Shown: positions 8,668-17,383 of the stretch, piece after piece
Layout of the letters: every line of letters starts with the position of its first letter
Position numbering within the stretch: position 1 is the stretch's first letter
Assembly (NCBI GenBank): GCA_029259115.1
Contig: JAPDJO010000034.1
Location: 1-59,936 of the forward strand
Reading direction: 5' to 3'
Length of the DNA stretch: 59,936 nt
Origin: Thermoplasmatota archaeon
GTDB lineage: Archaea; Thermoplasmatota; E2; DHVEG-1; B18-G2
The notes under the pieces: model-generated
The model's input: only the letters and a program-made list of their open reading frames with translations
What the model was told of the DNA's origin: nothing
Databases searched by the model: none
Made by a program: the position numbers and the translations under genes

Positions 8668-9546
8668 TTTTCTTCCCGTCAACCTCTCAAAAGCCTCCCT
8701 GTATCTTTTCTCGGTCTCTCTGATAACTTCCTCTGGAAGATGAGGCGGCGGGGAGTTTTTGTCCCATCCTGTGCTTGTAAGATAGTCTCTCACGTACTGT
8801 TTATCAAAACTGGGCTGTGGCTTTCCAGGTTCGTATTCATCCAAAGGCCAGAATCTTGAAGAATCAGGAGTGAGCAATTCATCCACGAGGATGATTTCTC
8901 CATCCTTTACACCAAACTCAAATTTGGTGTCAGCAATTATTATCCCTCTCTGGTATGCATAATCTCTCGCCTTCTCGTATATCTCTATCGATAGATCTCT
9001 CAGTTTCTCAGCAGTCTCTTTCCCAACCATATCCTTGAGTTGCTCAAATGTTATCGGTATATCGTGCCCCTTTTCCGCTTTCGTCGTGGGCGTAAATATG
9101 GGCTCATCCAGTTTCTCAGATTCCCTCAATCTCTTCGGTAACTTGACGCCACAGATCTCACCTTTCTCCCGATACTCCTTCCATCCAGAACCAGAAAGAT
9201 AACCTCTGACTATGCACTCAACAGGTATCACCTCTGTCTTCGTAACGAGCATGCTTCTTTTATCAAGAACATCCCGGTAATCCTTCAATTCATCCGGAAA
9301 ATCCTCAACATCTCCAGAAATAAGGTGATTATCCACAATCTTTTTCATTTTTTCAAACCAGAATATGGAGAGCTGGGTGAGATAAATTCCCTTGTTTGGT
9401 ATGGGGTCAGGAAGAACAAAGTCAAAAGCAGATATTCTGTCAGTTGCAACAATCAGAAGATTGTCATCGATCTCATAGATATCTCTGACCTTTCCTCTCT
9501 TAAACAACTTAAAAGGTAACTCCGTTTTATCTACAGCTCTCAGCAT
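8656..9546 (-). CDS. purC: SAICAR synthetase
   Basis: This enzyme joins CAIR and aspartate using ATP in purine biosynthesis. Recognisable parts are LFKRGKVRDIY at the N-terminus, TDRISAFDFVLPDPIPNKG, ECIVRGYLSGSGWKEY (a family signature) and VDELLTPDSSRFWP. At 296 residues it belongs to the longer class rather than the roughly 240-residue class. It begins 4 bases after the metG stop, so metG and purC are probably co-transcribed. Confidence 0.95.
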   Translation of the reverse strand: MLRAVDKTELPFKLFKRGKVRDIYEIDDNLLIVATDRISAFDFVLPDPIPNKGIYLTQLSIFWFEKMKKIVDNHLISGDVEDFPDELKDYRDVLDKRSMLVTKTEVIPVECIVRGYLSGSGWKEYREKGEICGVKLPKRLRESEKLDEPIFTPTTKAEKGHDIPITFEQLKDMVGKETAEKLRDLSIEIYEKARDYAYQRGIIIADTKFEFGVKDGEIILVDELLTPDSSRFWPLDEYEPGKPQPSFDKQYVRDYLTSTGWDKNSPPPHLPEEVIRETEKRYREAFERLTGRKLDL

Positions 9547-9550
9547 GAAC

Positions 9551-11686
9551 TCATAAAACCCTAGCTCCCTTTTCTACCTTTCTATCCAATTTGACCGGTC
9601 TATCCTTTATCATCAGAATCTTACCCTCATACACTACTCTGCCATTCTCGTCCACACTGATTTTTATCTTCCTGAACTCGTCTATATCCACGACATCCTT
9701 GGGTGAGTGCTCTACACCTTCGACTCTGACTATATCTCCTGGTTTGCCATCCGCCAGAAGTAAAGAAACATTTTTTCCATCATCCGCCGCAAGGAGCATA
9801 CCCTGAGATTCTATCCCCCTCAACTTCGCCGGCTTGAGATTTGCGACCATGATTATCTTCTTGCCTTTGATCTCTTCCTTGCTGTAGTGCTTCTTCAACC
9901 CCGCAACTATTGTTCGCTCTCCTTTTTCTCCAACATCCACCTTCAGAACGTAGAGTTTATCAGCATTTGGATGGTCTCTCACCTCAAGAACTTTTGCCAC
10001 TCTTATATCAAGGGATGAAAACGGGTCTTCTTCCTTCTCTGGCATAACCTCTTCAAGAGATAACTTCCTGAACAATGGCTCAGGTTTCTTTAACTCCATA
10101 CCCTCTTCTATATCGCTAAGCGCCTCATCCCACGAGTGGGAAAATATAGAATCGCGGTATCCAAGGTATTTCCACACCTTCTCGGATGAAAACGGCAGAA
10201 ATGGAGCGAGCATGATTGCAAGCGCCTTAACCAATCTCAAACAGATATGCATGGTGGTTGCGCATTTCTCTCTATCTGCCTTTATGCTCTCCCACGGTTT
10301 CTTATGGGCAAAGTATGCATTTCCCTTCTGGGCGAGAGATATTATCTCTCTCAGTGCTTTTTTGAAAGAGCATTTCTCAAGTTCTGCCCTCGCGGTTTTC
10401 ATTGTTCTCTCGATGGTATCCAGTAATTCTCTATCCATATCATCCAGCTCTTCAGCTGGCGGCACCCTGCCAAAGTTCTTCCATGAAAATGTAAGCACCC
10501 TGTGAACCAGATTACCGTATATTCCAACCAGCTCATCGTTGTTCTTGCTCACAAAATCATTCCATCTCCAGTTGCTGTCCCTCTGCTCAGGCATGTTTAC
10601 AGAAAGGTAATATCTAATGGGATCAACATCGAACCTTTTGAGGATATCAGGTATCCAGATTGCAAGACCCCTGCTCTTTGAAAACTGCTCTCCTTCCAAC
10701 CTGAGATATTCATTGGCGGGAACATCATAAGGTAGAGAGAGTTCTTCATCATACCCCATAAGAATGGATGGCCATATTATCGTGTGGAATGGTATGTTAT
10801 CCTTTGCGAGGAAGTAATAATGTTTTGCATCCCTGTTCTTCCACCACTCCTTCCATTTTTCAGGTTCTCCAGTTTTTTCAGCCCACTCCATGCTTGCTGA
10901 TAGATAACCTATGACCGCATCAAACCACACATAAATCCTTTTATCTTCGAATCCCTTGATTGGAACCTCAACCCCCCAGCTTATGTCTCTGGTTATCGCT
11001 CTATCCTTCAACCCTCTTTTAATCCAGTTCTCGGTGAATTTTTTAACATTCGATCTCCAGTGATGCTTATCCTTCATCCATTCCAGCAATTTATCTTCAA
11101 ATCTGCTGAGAGCAAAGAAAAGATGCTTTGTATTTTTCAGAACAGGTTCGTTTCCACAAATCTTACATTTTGGATTTATCAAATCCTTCGGATCAAGGAG
11201 CTTTCCACACTCATCGCACTGGTCTCCGCGTGCATGCTCATATCCGCAATAAGGACATGTCCCCTCTATGTATCTGTCTGGAAGAAACCTTTTACAGTTT
11301 TCACAGTAAAATGCTTCCGTCTCTTTCTCATAAATAAAGCCCTTCTCGTAGAGTTTTCTCACAACATCCTTAACAACATTCTTATGAAAATCTCCGGATG
11401 TTCTCGTGAAAAGGTCAAATGAGATTCCGAGTTGCTCCATATTCTCTTTATGCTCTTTATGAAATCTATCTGCTATCTCTTGCGGTGAGACTCCTTCTTT
11501 CTCTGCGGTAATCGTTATTGGAGTACCATGCTCATCGCTTCCTGAGACCATCAGAACGTCTTTTCCATTCATCCTGCAAAATCTTGCGAATATATCTGCT
11601 GGAAGGTAACAGCCTGCAAGATGACCAAGATGCAATGATCCATTTGCATATGGCCAGGCGACGCCGATGAATATCTTTTCCTTCAT
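9551..11686 (-). CDS. metG: Methionyl-tRNA synthetase with C-terminal tRNA-binding domain
   Basis: A 711-residue class I synthetase. The HIGH-type motif is in GSLHLGHLAGCYLPAD (about residue 16-31). Two zinc knuckles follow (CENCKRF with CPYCG, then CDECGKL with CKICGN, about 128-180). The KMSKS equivalent is FSKSRG near residue 337. From about residue 590, SSLDIRVAKVLEVRDHPNADKLYVL begins an EMAPII/Trbp111-like domain that binds tRNA and dimerises. Many archaea encode that domain separately, so the fusion is informative. The start is nearly leaderless, and its TATA element overlaps the upstream region of divergent dnaG. Confidence 0.95.
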   Translation of the reverse strand: MKEKIFIGVAWPYANGSLHLGHLAGCYLPADIFARFCRMNGKDVLMVSGSDEHGTPITITAEKEGVSPQEIADRFHKEHKENMEQLGISFDLFTRTSGDFHKNVVKDVVRKLYEKGFIYEKETEAFYCENCKRFLPDRYIEGTCPYCGYEHARGDQCDECGKLLDPKDLINPKCKICGNEPVLKNTKHLFFALSRFEDKLLEWMKDKHHWRSNVKKFTENWIKRGLKDRAITRDISWGVEVPIKGFEDKRIYVWFDAVIGYLSASMEWAEKTGEPEKWKEWWKNRDAKHYYFLAKDNIPFHTIIWPSILMGYDEELSLPYDVPANEYLRLEGEQFSKSRGLAIWIPDILKRFDVDPIRYYLSVNMPEQRDSNWRWNDFVSKNNDELVGIYGNLVHRVLTFSWKNFGRVPPAEELDDMDRELLDTIERTMKTARAELEKCSFKKALREIISLAQKGNAYFAHKKPWESIKADREKCATTMHICLRLVKALAIMLAPFLPFSSEKVWKYLGYRDSIFSHSWDEALSDIEEGMELKKPEPLFRKLSLEEVMPEKEEDPFSSLDIRVAKVLEVRDHPNADKLYVLKVDVGEKGERTIVAGLKKHYSKEEIKGKKIIMVANLKPAKLRGIESQGMLLAADDGKNVSLLLADGKPGDIVRVEGVEHSPKDVVDIDEFRKIKISVDENGRVVYEGKILMIKDRPVKLDRKVEKGARVL

Positions 11687-11741
11687 TACCTAAAGCAAAT
11701 GAGATGATAAGTTTTAAATATTGCAGTTATTGTTCATGTTT

Positions 11742-11849
11742 GAAAATAGCACTTCATGAGGCTCACTCTGTCAGATTCAACCTCTTCACAAAATCATGCA
11801 TGCAAGATTAAAATCTGACAGGATATGGGCTTCTTGAAGTGCTATTTTC
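11742..11849 (+). promoter_or_regulatory. Long structured leader hairpin of dnaG (or separate RNA)
   Basis: Three nested helices share one axis. The outer arms, 11742-11756 with 11835-11849, pair perfectly over 15 bp (GAAAATAGCACTTCA). The middle arms, 11758-11765 with 11826-11833, pair over 8 bp with two G-U pairs. The inner arms, 11768-11777 with 11812-11821, pair perfectly over 10 bp (CTGTCAGATT). The 34-base apical loop contains TGCATGCA. A TATA-like TTTTAAATA at 11712-11720 predicts transcription starting at about 11740-11745, exactly where the hairpin begins. The dnaG ribosome-binding site (GGAGGTGAG) starts right after it. The G-U pairs argue for RNA structure rather than a DNA palindrome. 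Confidence 0.75.
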
Positions 11850-11863
11850 GGAGGTGAGAGCAT

Positions 11864-13063
11864 ATGGTAATGGATCCATCAACAACTAAGTACATGATTA
11901 GGGCTCATATAAAGGCTGAAGGTGTGGTTGAAAAACCTGATGTTATAGGTGCTATATTTGGTCAAACAGAAGGACTGCTCGGGGAAGAGTTAGACCTCAG
12001 AGATCTTCAGAAATCAGCCAGAGTGGGTAGGATAGAGGTTGAGATAGAACAGAAGAATGGTAAGAGCGAGGGAACAATCCTCCTTCCAACATCTCTGGAT
12101 AAAGTAGAAACAGCAATACTTGCTGCAGCTCTTGAAAGTGTAGATAGAGTCGGCCCATGCAAGGCGAAGATAACTATAGAGAAGATAGAGGATGTCAGGG
12201 TTGCGAAGAGAAAGAGGGTTATAGAGAGAGCTAAAGAGCTTTTAGCTCAGATAATCGAGGAGAGCAGAGAAGAAGGAGAGAGCATATCTGAGAGCGTACG
12301 CCAGGCGGTGCAGGCAGAGGAGATAATAGCCTATGGTCCAGATAGATGCCCTGCTGGTCCAGATATTGACAAGAGCGATTCTATAATCGTTGTAGAAGGT
12401 AGAAGGGATGTGCTGAATCTGCTTAAGCATGGAATAAGAAATGCCATTGCTGTTGAAGGTACGAGCATACCAAAAACCATCATAGATCTCTCCAAGGAGA
12501 AGATAACGACAGCTTTTGTTGATGGTGATAGGGGTGGTGAGCTGATCTTGAGAGAGTTACTGCAGGTAGCTGAAATAGATTTCGTAGCCAGAGCTCCTCC
12601 AACTAGAGAAGTTGAGGAACTTCCATACAAGCTGATAATGAAGGCCTTAAAGAACAAGATACCAGCAGAACAGTATGCTGAGATGTACAACATAGAGATA
12701 AAAAGAAAGGAGAAACCTGAGGAAGAAATCAAGGAAGAAAGGAGGGAGGAGAGAGAAGAAAAGATGATTCTCTCAGATGAACAGAAGAGATATAGAGAGA
12801 TACTAGATGAGATAACAGGAACCTTGAAAGCCGTTCTCTTGGACAAGGATGGTAAGGAAATAAAGAAGATACCGGTTAGAGAGTTAACAGACGAGTTGAA
12901 GAAAACAAACAACATTAAAGTGGTGGTCTTTGATGGTGTGGTTACACAGAGACTTCTCGATATAGCAAGTGATAGAGGAGTAGGTGTAGTTGTTGGAATA
13001 AAGATGGGAAATGTGATAAAGAAGCCAACATCTGTAAAAGTTCTGACCAGAGACCACTTCTGA
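11864..13063 (+). CDS. dnaG: Archaeal DnaG primase-like protein (exosome-associated)
   Basis: A 399-residue archaeal DnaG. The N-terminal region (VEKPDVIGAIFGQTEGLLG) is the archaeal-specific RNA-binding domain. The Toprim domain follows, with Glu178 in VVEGRRDV and Asp220/Asp222 in FVDGDRGG. The C-terminus is charged and helical. In archaea DnaG is a stable subunit of the RNA exosome, where it helps bind poly(A)-rich RNA; primase activity is also reported for some members. The start at 11864 follows GGAGGTGAGAGCAT. The gene is preceded directly by a large RNA hairpin that may control it. Confidence 0.95.
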   Translation: MVMDPSTTKYMIRAHIKAEGVVEKPDVIGAIFGQTEGLLGEELDLRDLQKSARVGRIEVEIEQKNGKSEGTILLPTSLDKVETAILAAALESVDRVGPCKAKITIEKIEDVRVAKRKRVIERAKELLAQIIEESREEGESISESVRQAVQAEEIIAYGPDRCPAGPDIDKSDSIIVVEGRRDVLNLLKHGIRNAIAVEGTSIPKTIIDLSKEKITTAFVDGDRGGELILRELLQVAEIDFVARAPPTREVEELPYKLIMKALKNKIPAEQYAEMYNIEIKRKEKPEEEIKEERREEREEKMILSDEQKRYREILDEITGTLKAVLLDKDGKEIKKIPVRELTDELKKTNNIKVVVFDGVVTQRLLDIASDRGVGVVVGIKMGNVIKKPTSVKVLTRDHF

Positions 13064-13190
13064 GTAAGCAGTAATTCATTTAACCATCTCTTCCATCATT
13101 ATTCTGTGATATTTTTATCTAGGAAATAGATAGACGACGAAAATTTATTAAAATGAATTGTAATAATCCCCAAAAGCCAAGGGGATAGTC

Positions 13191-13469
13191 ATGCAGAAAG
13201 AGGAACTGATACAACTACACACGCTTATGGTACAGTTAAAATCCTATTTTGAGAAGACCTGTGGAAACGATGGTAAACCATTCAAAGAGTATGAGGAATT
13301 GAATGTTACACCCTGCCACATCTACAAATCAAAAAGGGAACATACACTTGCGGTATTCACTCTTGGAAAGGGGATTGCAGAGCTTCTCTCCCAAAAAGGT
13401 TATCCAGGATTTGATAAGCTTTCAGCAAGACTTGAGCAGATGGCAGACAGATTCAGGAAAAAGAAATAG
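13191..13469 (+). CDS. UPF0058 family protein
   Basis: A 92-residue protein matching the archaeal UPF0058 family. It opens MQKEELIQLHTLMVQLKSYFE, has a central FKEYEELNVTPCHIYKSKREHTLAVFTLGKGIAE, and ends in a basic helix. Its function is unknown. It has an AT-rich promoter (AAATTTATTAAAATG near 13140-13154) and ends one base before the convergent GNAT gene. Confidence 0.85.
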   Translation: MQKEELIQLHTLMVQLKSYFEKTCGNDGKPFKEYEELNVTPCHIYKSKREHTLAVFTLGKGIAELLSQKGYPGFDKLSARLEQMADRFRKKK

Positions 13470-13907
13470 TTAGAGAGATTTCACCATTATGTATGCATCC
13501 TCTCCATCTTCATAATAGCCACTTATTTTTTCCTTCTTTTTGAAGCCTCTCTTTTCATAGAATTTTATAGCATCCGAATTTGATACTCTAACCTCCAATT
13601 CAACTTCGTTTACACCTTTTAGCGAGAATATTAAGAGTAATCTCTTCAGAAGTTTCGAACCTATGCCTTTGTTTCTGTAATCTTTATCCACTCCTATCAG
13701 AATTATCTTCCCTTTTTCCTCGTAAGTTATTGTCCCTACTGCAAATCCGATAAATTTTCTATCCTCTACAGCTACGATAAAACCATCAGGAAAGACTTCA
13801 TAAAGATTCAGGAAGAGATTTGGATTTGCTCTGTCGGGAAATATCTTGTAGAGAATATTCATAAAGTCCATAAATTCCCAATTCTTAAGTTTTCTTATCT
13901 CAACCAC
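13470..13907 (-). CDS. GNAT-family N-acetyltransferase
   Basis: A 145-residue RimI-like acetyltransferase. The acetyl-CoA pyrophosphate loop is YRNKGIGSKLLKRLL (about residue 77-91), followed by VNEVELEVRVSNSDAIKFYEKRGFKK, the usual beta5-helix region with NSDAIKFYEKRGF. The substrate cannot be read from the sequence; RimI-like archaeal proteins often acetylate protein N-termini. The start is GTG 13907. It converges with the UPF0058 gene with no gap. Confidence 0.85.
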   Translation of the reverse strand: MVEIRKLKNWEFMDFMNILYKIFPDRANPNLFLNLYEVFPDGFIVAVEDRKFIGFAVGTITYEEKGKIILIGVDKDYRNKGIGSKLLKRLLLIFSLKGVNEVELEVRVSNSDAIKFYEKRGFKKKEKISGYYEDGEDAYIMVKSL

Positions 13908-13983
13908 GCTTAAAAGATTTGAAACTCACTCAAAAATTTGGCGGTATATTTAAGAATAGATTGCTATTTCTCTCGGGGTTATT

Positions 13984-14757
13984 ATGAGAATAGACGAGAT
14001 CAAGATAACCAGGAAAATAATCTCTAGGTTCTTCAGAGATTTTGACGAATTTTTGGATGTGGATGTAGCTATAGCAGGCGCAGGTCCAGCTGGAATGACA
14101 GCTGCTAGGTATCTGGCAAAAGCTGGAAAGAAAGTAGTGGTCTTTGAGAGAAAGCTTTCTCCTGGAGGAGGTATGTGGGGAGGGGGAATGACCTTTCCTG
14201 TTGTTATAGTCCAAGAAGAATCCAAGAAACTGCTCGAAGAGATTGGAGTAAGGCTCACTGATGAAGGAGAAGGATATTACAGTGCAGATTCCTTAGAAAC
14301 AACATCAAAGCTATGCTCTTCTGCAATAGAGACTGGAGCAAAGATGTTCAATGCTATCTCTGTTGAGGATGTTATGATCAGAGATGAGAGAGTTAGCGGA
14401 TTCGTGATAAACTGGAGCGCTGTAGAGATAGCTGGCCTGCATGTTGACCCCTTAACCATAAAGGCTAGGTATTGTGTAGATGCAACAGGACATGCTGCCG
14501 AGATCTGTAGGATAGTCGAGAGAAAGGTCGGTAAACTTAGTACACCCAGCGGTAAAGTTGAAGAAGAGAGATCAATGTGCGCTGAACTTGGGGAGCAGAC
14601 GGTAGTAGAGAACACAAAAGAAGTATATCCTGGCCTCATTGTTGCAGGGATGGCTGCTAATGCAGTATTTGGTGCTCCAAGAATGGGACCCATATTCGGA
14701 GGTATGTTACTCTCTGGAAAAAGGGCAGCTGAGCTGATATTGGAAAAAATCGGTTAA
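13984..14757 (+). CDS. thi4: Thi4-family thiazole synthase / ribose-1,5-bisphosphate isomerase-like
   Basis: A 257-residue FAD/NAD-binding protein of the Thi4 family, which builds the thiazole of thiamine from NAD and glycine. The dinucleotide-binding loop is VAIAGAGPAGMTAARYLAKAG (about residue 28-48), followed by GGGMWGGGMTFP, DATGHAAEICR (about 166-176) and a C-terminal GAPRMGPIFGGML. Yeast Thi4 donates sulfur from its own cysteine, while archaeal relatives use free sulfide. Cys175 here is near but not clearly at the yeast position, so the mechanism is left open. The promoter element GTATATTTAAG lies about 30 bases upstream. An MFS transporter follows 39 bases downstream. Confidence 0.9.
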   Translation: MRIDEIKITRKIISRFFRDFDEFLDVDVAIAGAGPAGMTAARYLAKAGKKVVVFERKLSPGGGMWGGGMTFPVVIVQEESKKLLEEIGVRLTDEGEGYYSADSLETTSKLCSSAIETGAKMFNAISVEDVMIRDERVSGFVINWSAVEIAGLHVDPLTIKARYCVDATGHAAEICRIVERKVGKLSTPSGKVEEERSMCAELGEQTVVENTKEVYPGLIVAGMAANAVFGAPRMGPIFGGMLLSGKRAAELILEKIG

Positions 14758-14796
14758 CTTTAATACCTTTGTTCTGATTCGATGGAGGTGATCTAG

Positions 14797-15969
14797 ATGG
14801 TGGGAGGGACAAAATTACCTAAATATGCATGGGTAGTCGCGATAGTATTTTGGTTCTTAATATTCTCGTATGGAGCGAATTGGTTCGCTGTGGCACCACT
14901 GCTTAAAGATTTAGAGTCCATGTATGGTATAGGAGGGGCAGAGTCCCATCTACTGTTATCTATAATAGGCTTATTCGTCGTATTCTTTGCATGGCCTGCT
15001 GGAAGGATTGTAGATAATAAAGGACCTCGCGTATCAGTTTTGATAGGTTCTTTATTCATGGTTCTTGGGTTTGCTGGCAGGATATGGCTCAACAAGAGCT
15101 ACCTTGAAATACTGTTTGCAACTTCTATTGCAGGCGTAGGACTGGCTTGGCTCCTTGTCGCTCTTGCTCCTCAGATGATCCAATGGTTTAAAGAAAAAGC
15201 ATCACTTGCTATAGGAATAGTAAGTTCAGGATTATTTATAGGATTCGGGACAGCATCTTTGTTATCACCGTATATAAGAGAGATGTATGGTATAGATGCG
15301 GTATACATGACCTTTGCGTCTCTGGCCGTGATCTCATTTGTGCTATATCTTGCAATTGGTAAGGATAGAGAAGTGGTAAAAAAGGAGAGTGTCAAAATCA
15401 GTGAAGCCTTCAAGGGCATATTCTCGTCAAAGAATGCCATTTTATATTCTTTGATAGGTTTCTTTATAGTTGGGTCTACCCTTTCAGCGTCAGCACTATT
15501 ACCAAAGATAGTGATAGGCTCGGGAATGAGTGAGATAGAAGGAGGGAACATAATAAGTGCGATGCTCTTTGGCTCAGCTCTCGGTGCGTTTGTATTCCCA
15601 TATGTTGCTAGTAGATATGGAATAAAGAAAACATCTCTTTCCGTTGCCATCCTTTCAACTCTCTTCTGGTTAGCATTCTACTTTAGTTCATCGTTCTTTA
15701 TCTACCTTGCAATAGCATTCATATTCGGTATATTCCTACAAGCTAGCTGGCCCATTGCCTTGCATTGCCAGGAAACAGAAAAAGGGGTTGATGAGAGAAA
15801 CGTTGGTATAGCTGCAAGCTTGTACATCTCTGTTAGCAATGTTGGAGGAGCCATACTTCCTGTATTGATTGGAAAAGTTGCAGACACCTCTCTGCAAAGT
15901 GCCTTTCTGCTCCTGCTTGGCTACCTTGTAATATTCATGTTGCTATGGGGAGCAGTTAAAAGAAAATAA
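14797..15969 (+). CDS. MFS transporter, 12 helices
   Basis: A 390-residue major facilitator protein with about twelve membrane helices. It carries the MFS loop 2-3 motif in GRIVDNKGPRVSVLIGS (about residue 68-84), and the matching loop in the second half is ASRYGIKKTSLSVA. General layout is like the nitrate/nitrite or oxalate-formate antiporter groups, but the substrate cannot be told from sequence. It follows thi4 by 39 bases with a strong GGAGGTGAT, so co-transcription is likely and a role in thiazole, thiamine or precursor transport is a reasonable guess. It converges with the PaaK-like gene with no gap. Confidence 0.85.
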   Translation: MVGGTKLPKYAWVVAIVFWFLIFSYGANWFAVAPLLKDLESMYGIGGAESHLLLSIIGLFVVFFAWPAGRIVDNKGPRVSVLIGSLFMVLGFAGRIWLNKSYLEILFATSIAGVGLAWLLVALAPQMIQWFKEKASLAIGIVSSGLFIGFGTASLLSPYIREMYGIDAVYMTFASLAVISFVLYLAIGKDREVVKKESVKISEAFKGIFSSKNAILYSLIGFFIVGSTLSASALLPKIVIGSGMSEIEGGNIISAMLFGSALGAFVFPYVASRYGIKKTSLSVAILSTLFWLAFYFSSSFFIYLAIAFIFGIFLQASWPIALHCQETEKGVDERNVGIAASLYISVSNVGGAILPVLIGKVADTSLQSAFLLLLGYLVIFMLLWGAVKRK

Positions 15970-17262
15970 TCACCTCTCTATTATCCTCTTTGCCTTCCCT
16001 GTACTCCTCGGTATGGTCTTTGGAGGTAATACCCTGACAGGTATCTTCAGGTTGAGTATGCTGTATATCTCCTCTTCAACCTTATTTTCAAGTTCTTCTA
16101 AGTTTCCTTCCTTATATCTCTCCTCAGTAGCTTCTACTTCCACACTGAGGGAAGTAATTGCACCCTTTTTCTCCTTAACTAACTGGTAGTTTTCACTCAC
16201 TCCAGGTACTTTCAGTAGCGCAGCTTCTATCTGGCTTGGAAAGACTATCACTCCTTTAATCTTCATCATATCATCGCTTCTTCCCTTTATCCTAGACTGT
16301 ATAGGTAATGTTCTTCCACACTCACAGGGATCTTCGTAGTATATTGCTAGATCTCTAGTTCTGAACCTTATAGCAGGAAAAGCTTCCTTGGTTAATGTTG
16401 TGAATACCAGCTCTCCTTCCTCGCCAGGCTCAAGCTGTTCACCAGTTTCGGGATCTATTACCTCTGGTAGGAAGTGATCTGCATTGATGTGGAGCTTCTT
16501 CTCTTTGCACTCTGATACAACTCCAGGACCTATTATCTCTGTTAAACCATAATGCTCATGCGCCACTATCCCCCATCTTTCTTCTATGCCCTTTCTCATC
16601 TCATCGCTCCATGCTTCTGCCCCAAACAACCCTATTCTCAGATTGAAATCTTCTTTTGGATCGAAACCCATTTCTTCTGCTACCTCAGCCATGTAAAGAG
16701 AGTATGAAGGAGTACAAGCTAAAGCTGTTGAACCTAAATCTTTCATTAATGTTATCTGTCTCTTTGTGTTTCCAGAGCTTATTGGAATGACCATCGCCCC
16801 TATCTTTTGAGCTCCTTTTTCAAAGCCGTGTGCTCCTGTAAATAAACCGTAACCATAGGCATTTTGTAAGATATCGTTTTTCCTTAGACCGTTTGCCCAT
16901 AGAGATCTTGCCATCACCTCAGCCCAAATCTCAAGATCGTTTCTTGTATATGCTCCAACAACAGGCTTACCAGTTGTTCCAGAGGATGCGTGAATCTCTA
17001 CAATATCATCTATCTGAACACAGATTAGTCCAAATGGATAGTAATCTCTAAGATCCTGCTTTGTTAAAAATGGCAACTTTTTGATATCATCAAGGGTTTT
17101 GATATCATCTGGCTTTACATTGTTTTCTTTGAATCTCTGGTGATAAAATCTGTTGTTCTCGTACGCATGCTTTACAACCCATTTTAATCTCTTCAATTGT
17201 AACTCCTTTAACTCCTTCAAAGGCATCGTCTCCATCTTTGAATCCCAATACTCCTCTTTCAT
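15970..17262 (-). CDS. paaK: Phenylacetate-CoA ligase family enzyme
   Basis: A 430-residue adenylate-forming enzyme of the PaaK family, which makes acyl-CoA from an aryl or other carboxylic acid with ATP. The P-loop is HASSGTTGKPVVGAYT (about residue 91-106). HEHYGLTEIIGPGV, FRTRDLA and the C-terminal hinge SRIKGRSDDMMKIKG are conserved. The length is typical. Many archaea carry paralogues whose acid is not known, so phenylacetate itself is not assured. The start follows GGGGAGGTATCCATC. Confidence 0.88.
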   Translation of the reverse strand: MKEEYWDSKMETMPLKELKELQLKRLKWVVKHAYENNRFYHQRFKENNVKPDDIKTLDDIKKLPFLTKQDLRDYYPFGLICVQIDDIVEIHASSGTTGKPVVGAYTRNDLEIWAEVMARSLWANGLRKNDILQNAYGYGLFTGAHGFEKGAQKIGAMVIPISSGNTKRQITLMKDLGSTALACTPSYSLYMAEVAEEMGFDPKEDFNLRIGLFGAEAWSDEMRKGIEERWGIVAHEHYGLTEIIGPGVVSECKEKKLHINADHFLPEVIDPETGEQLEPGEEGELVFTTLTKEAFPAIRFRTRDLAIYYEDPCECGRTLPIQSRIKGRSDDMMKIKGVIVFPSQIEAALLKVPGVSENYQLVKEKKGAITSLSVEVEATEERYKEGNLEELENKVEEEIYSILNLKIPVRVLPPKTIPRSTGKAKRIIER

Positions 17263-17383
17263 GATGGATACCTCCCCATACCCTGAAAAAGATGAGGATA
17301 TTAAAGGTTTGGGAAATGATCCTAAATCGCATAAGTTATGTAATTTAATAATATTGGAGGGAATTTTGCTCGGCTAGGAATGC

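Noticed and set aside
11060..11422. 120-codon plus-strand frame inside metG
   Set aside because: Antisense to the zinc-knuckle region of a conserved synthetase; no independent support.
11742..11849. Miniature transposon (MITE) upstream of dnaG
   Set aside because: No target-site duplication flanks the arms, and the middle helix uses G-U pairs. The arms match the predicted transcript start and ribosome-binding site too neatly.
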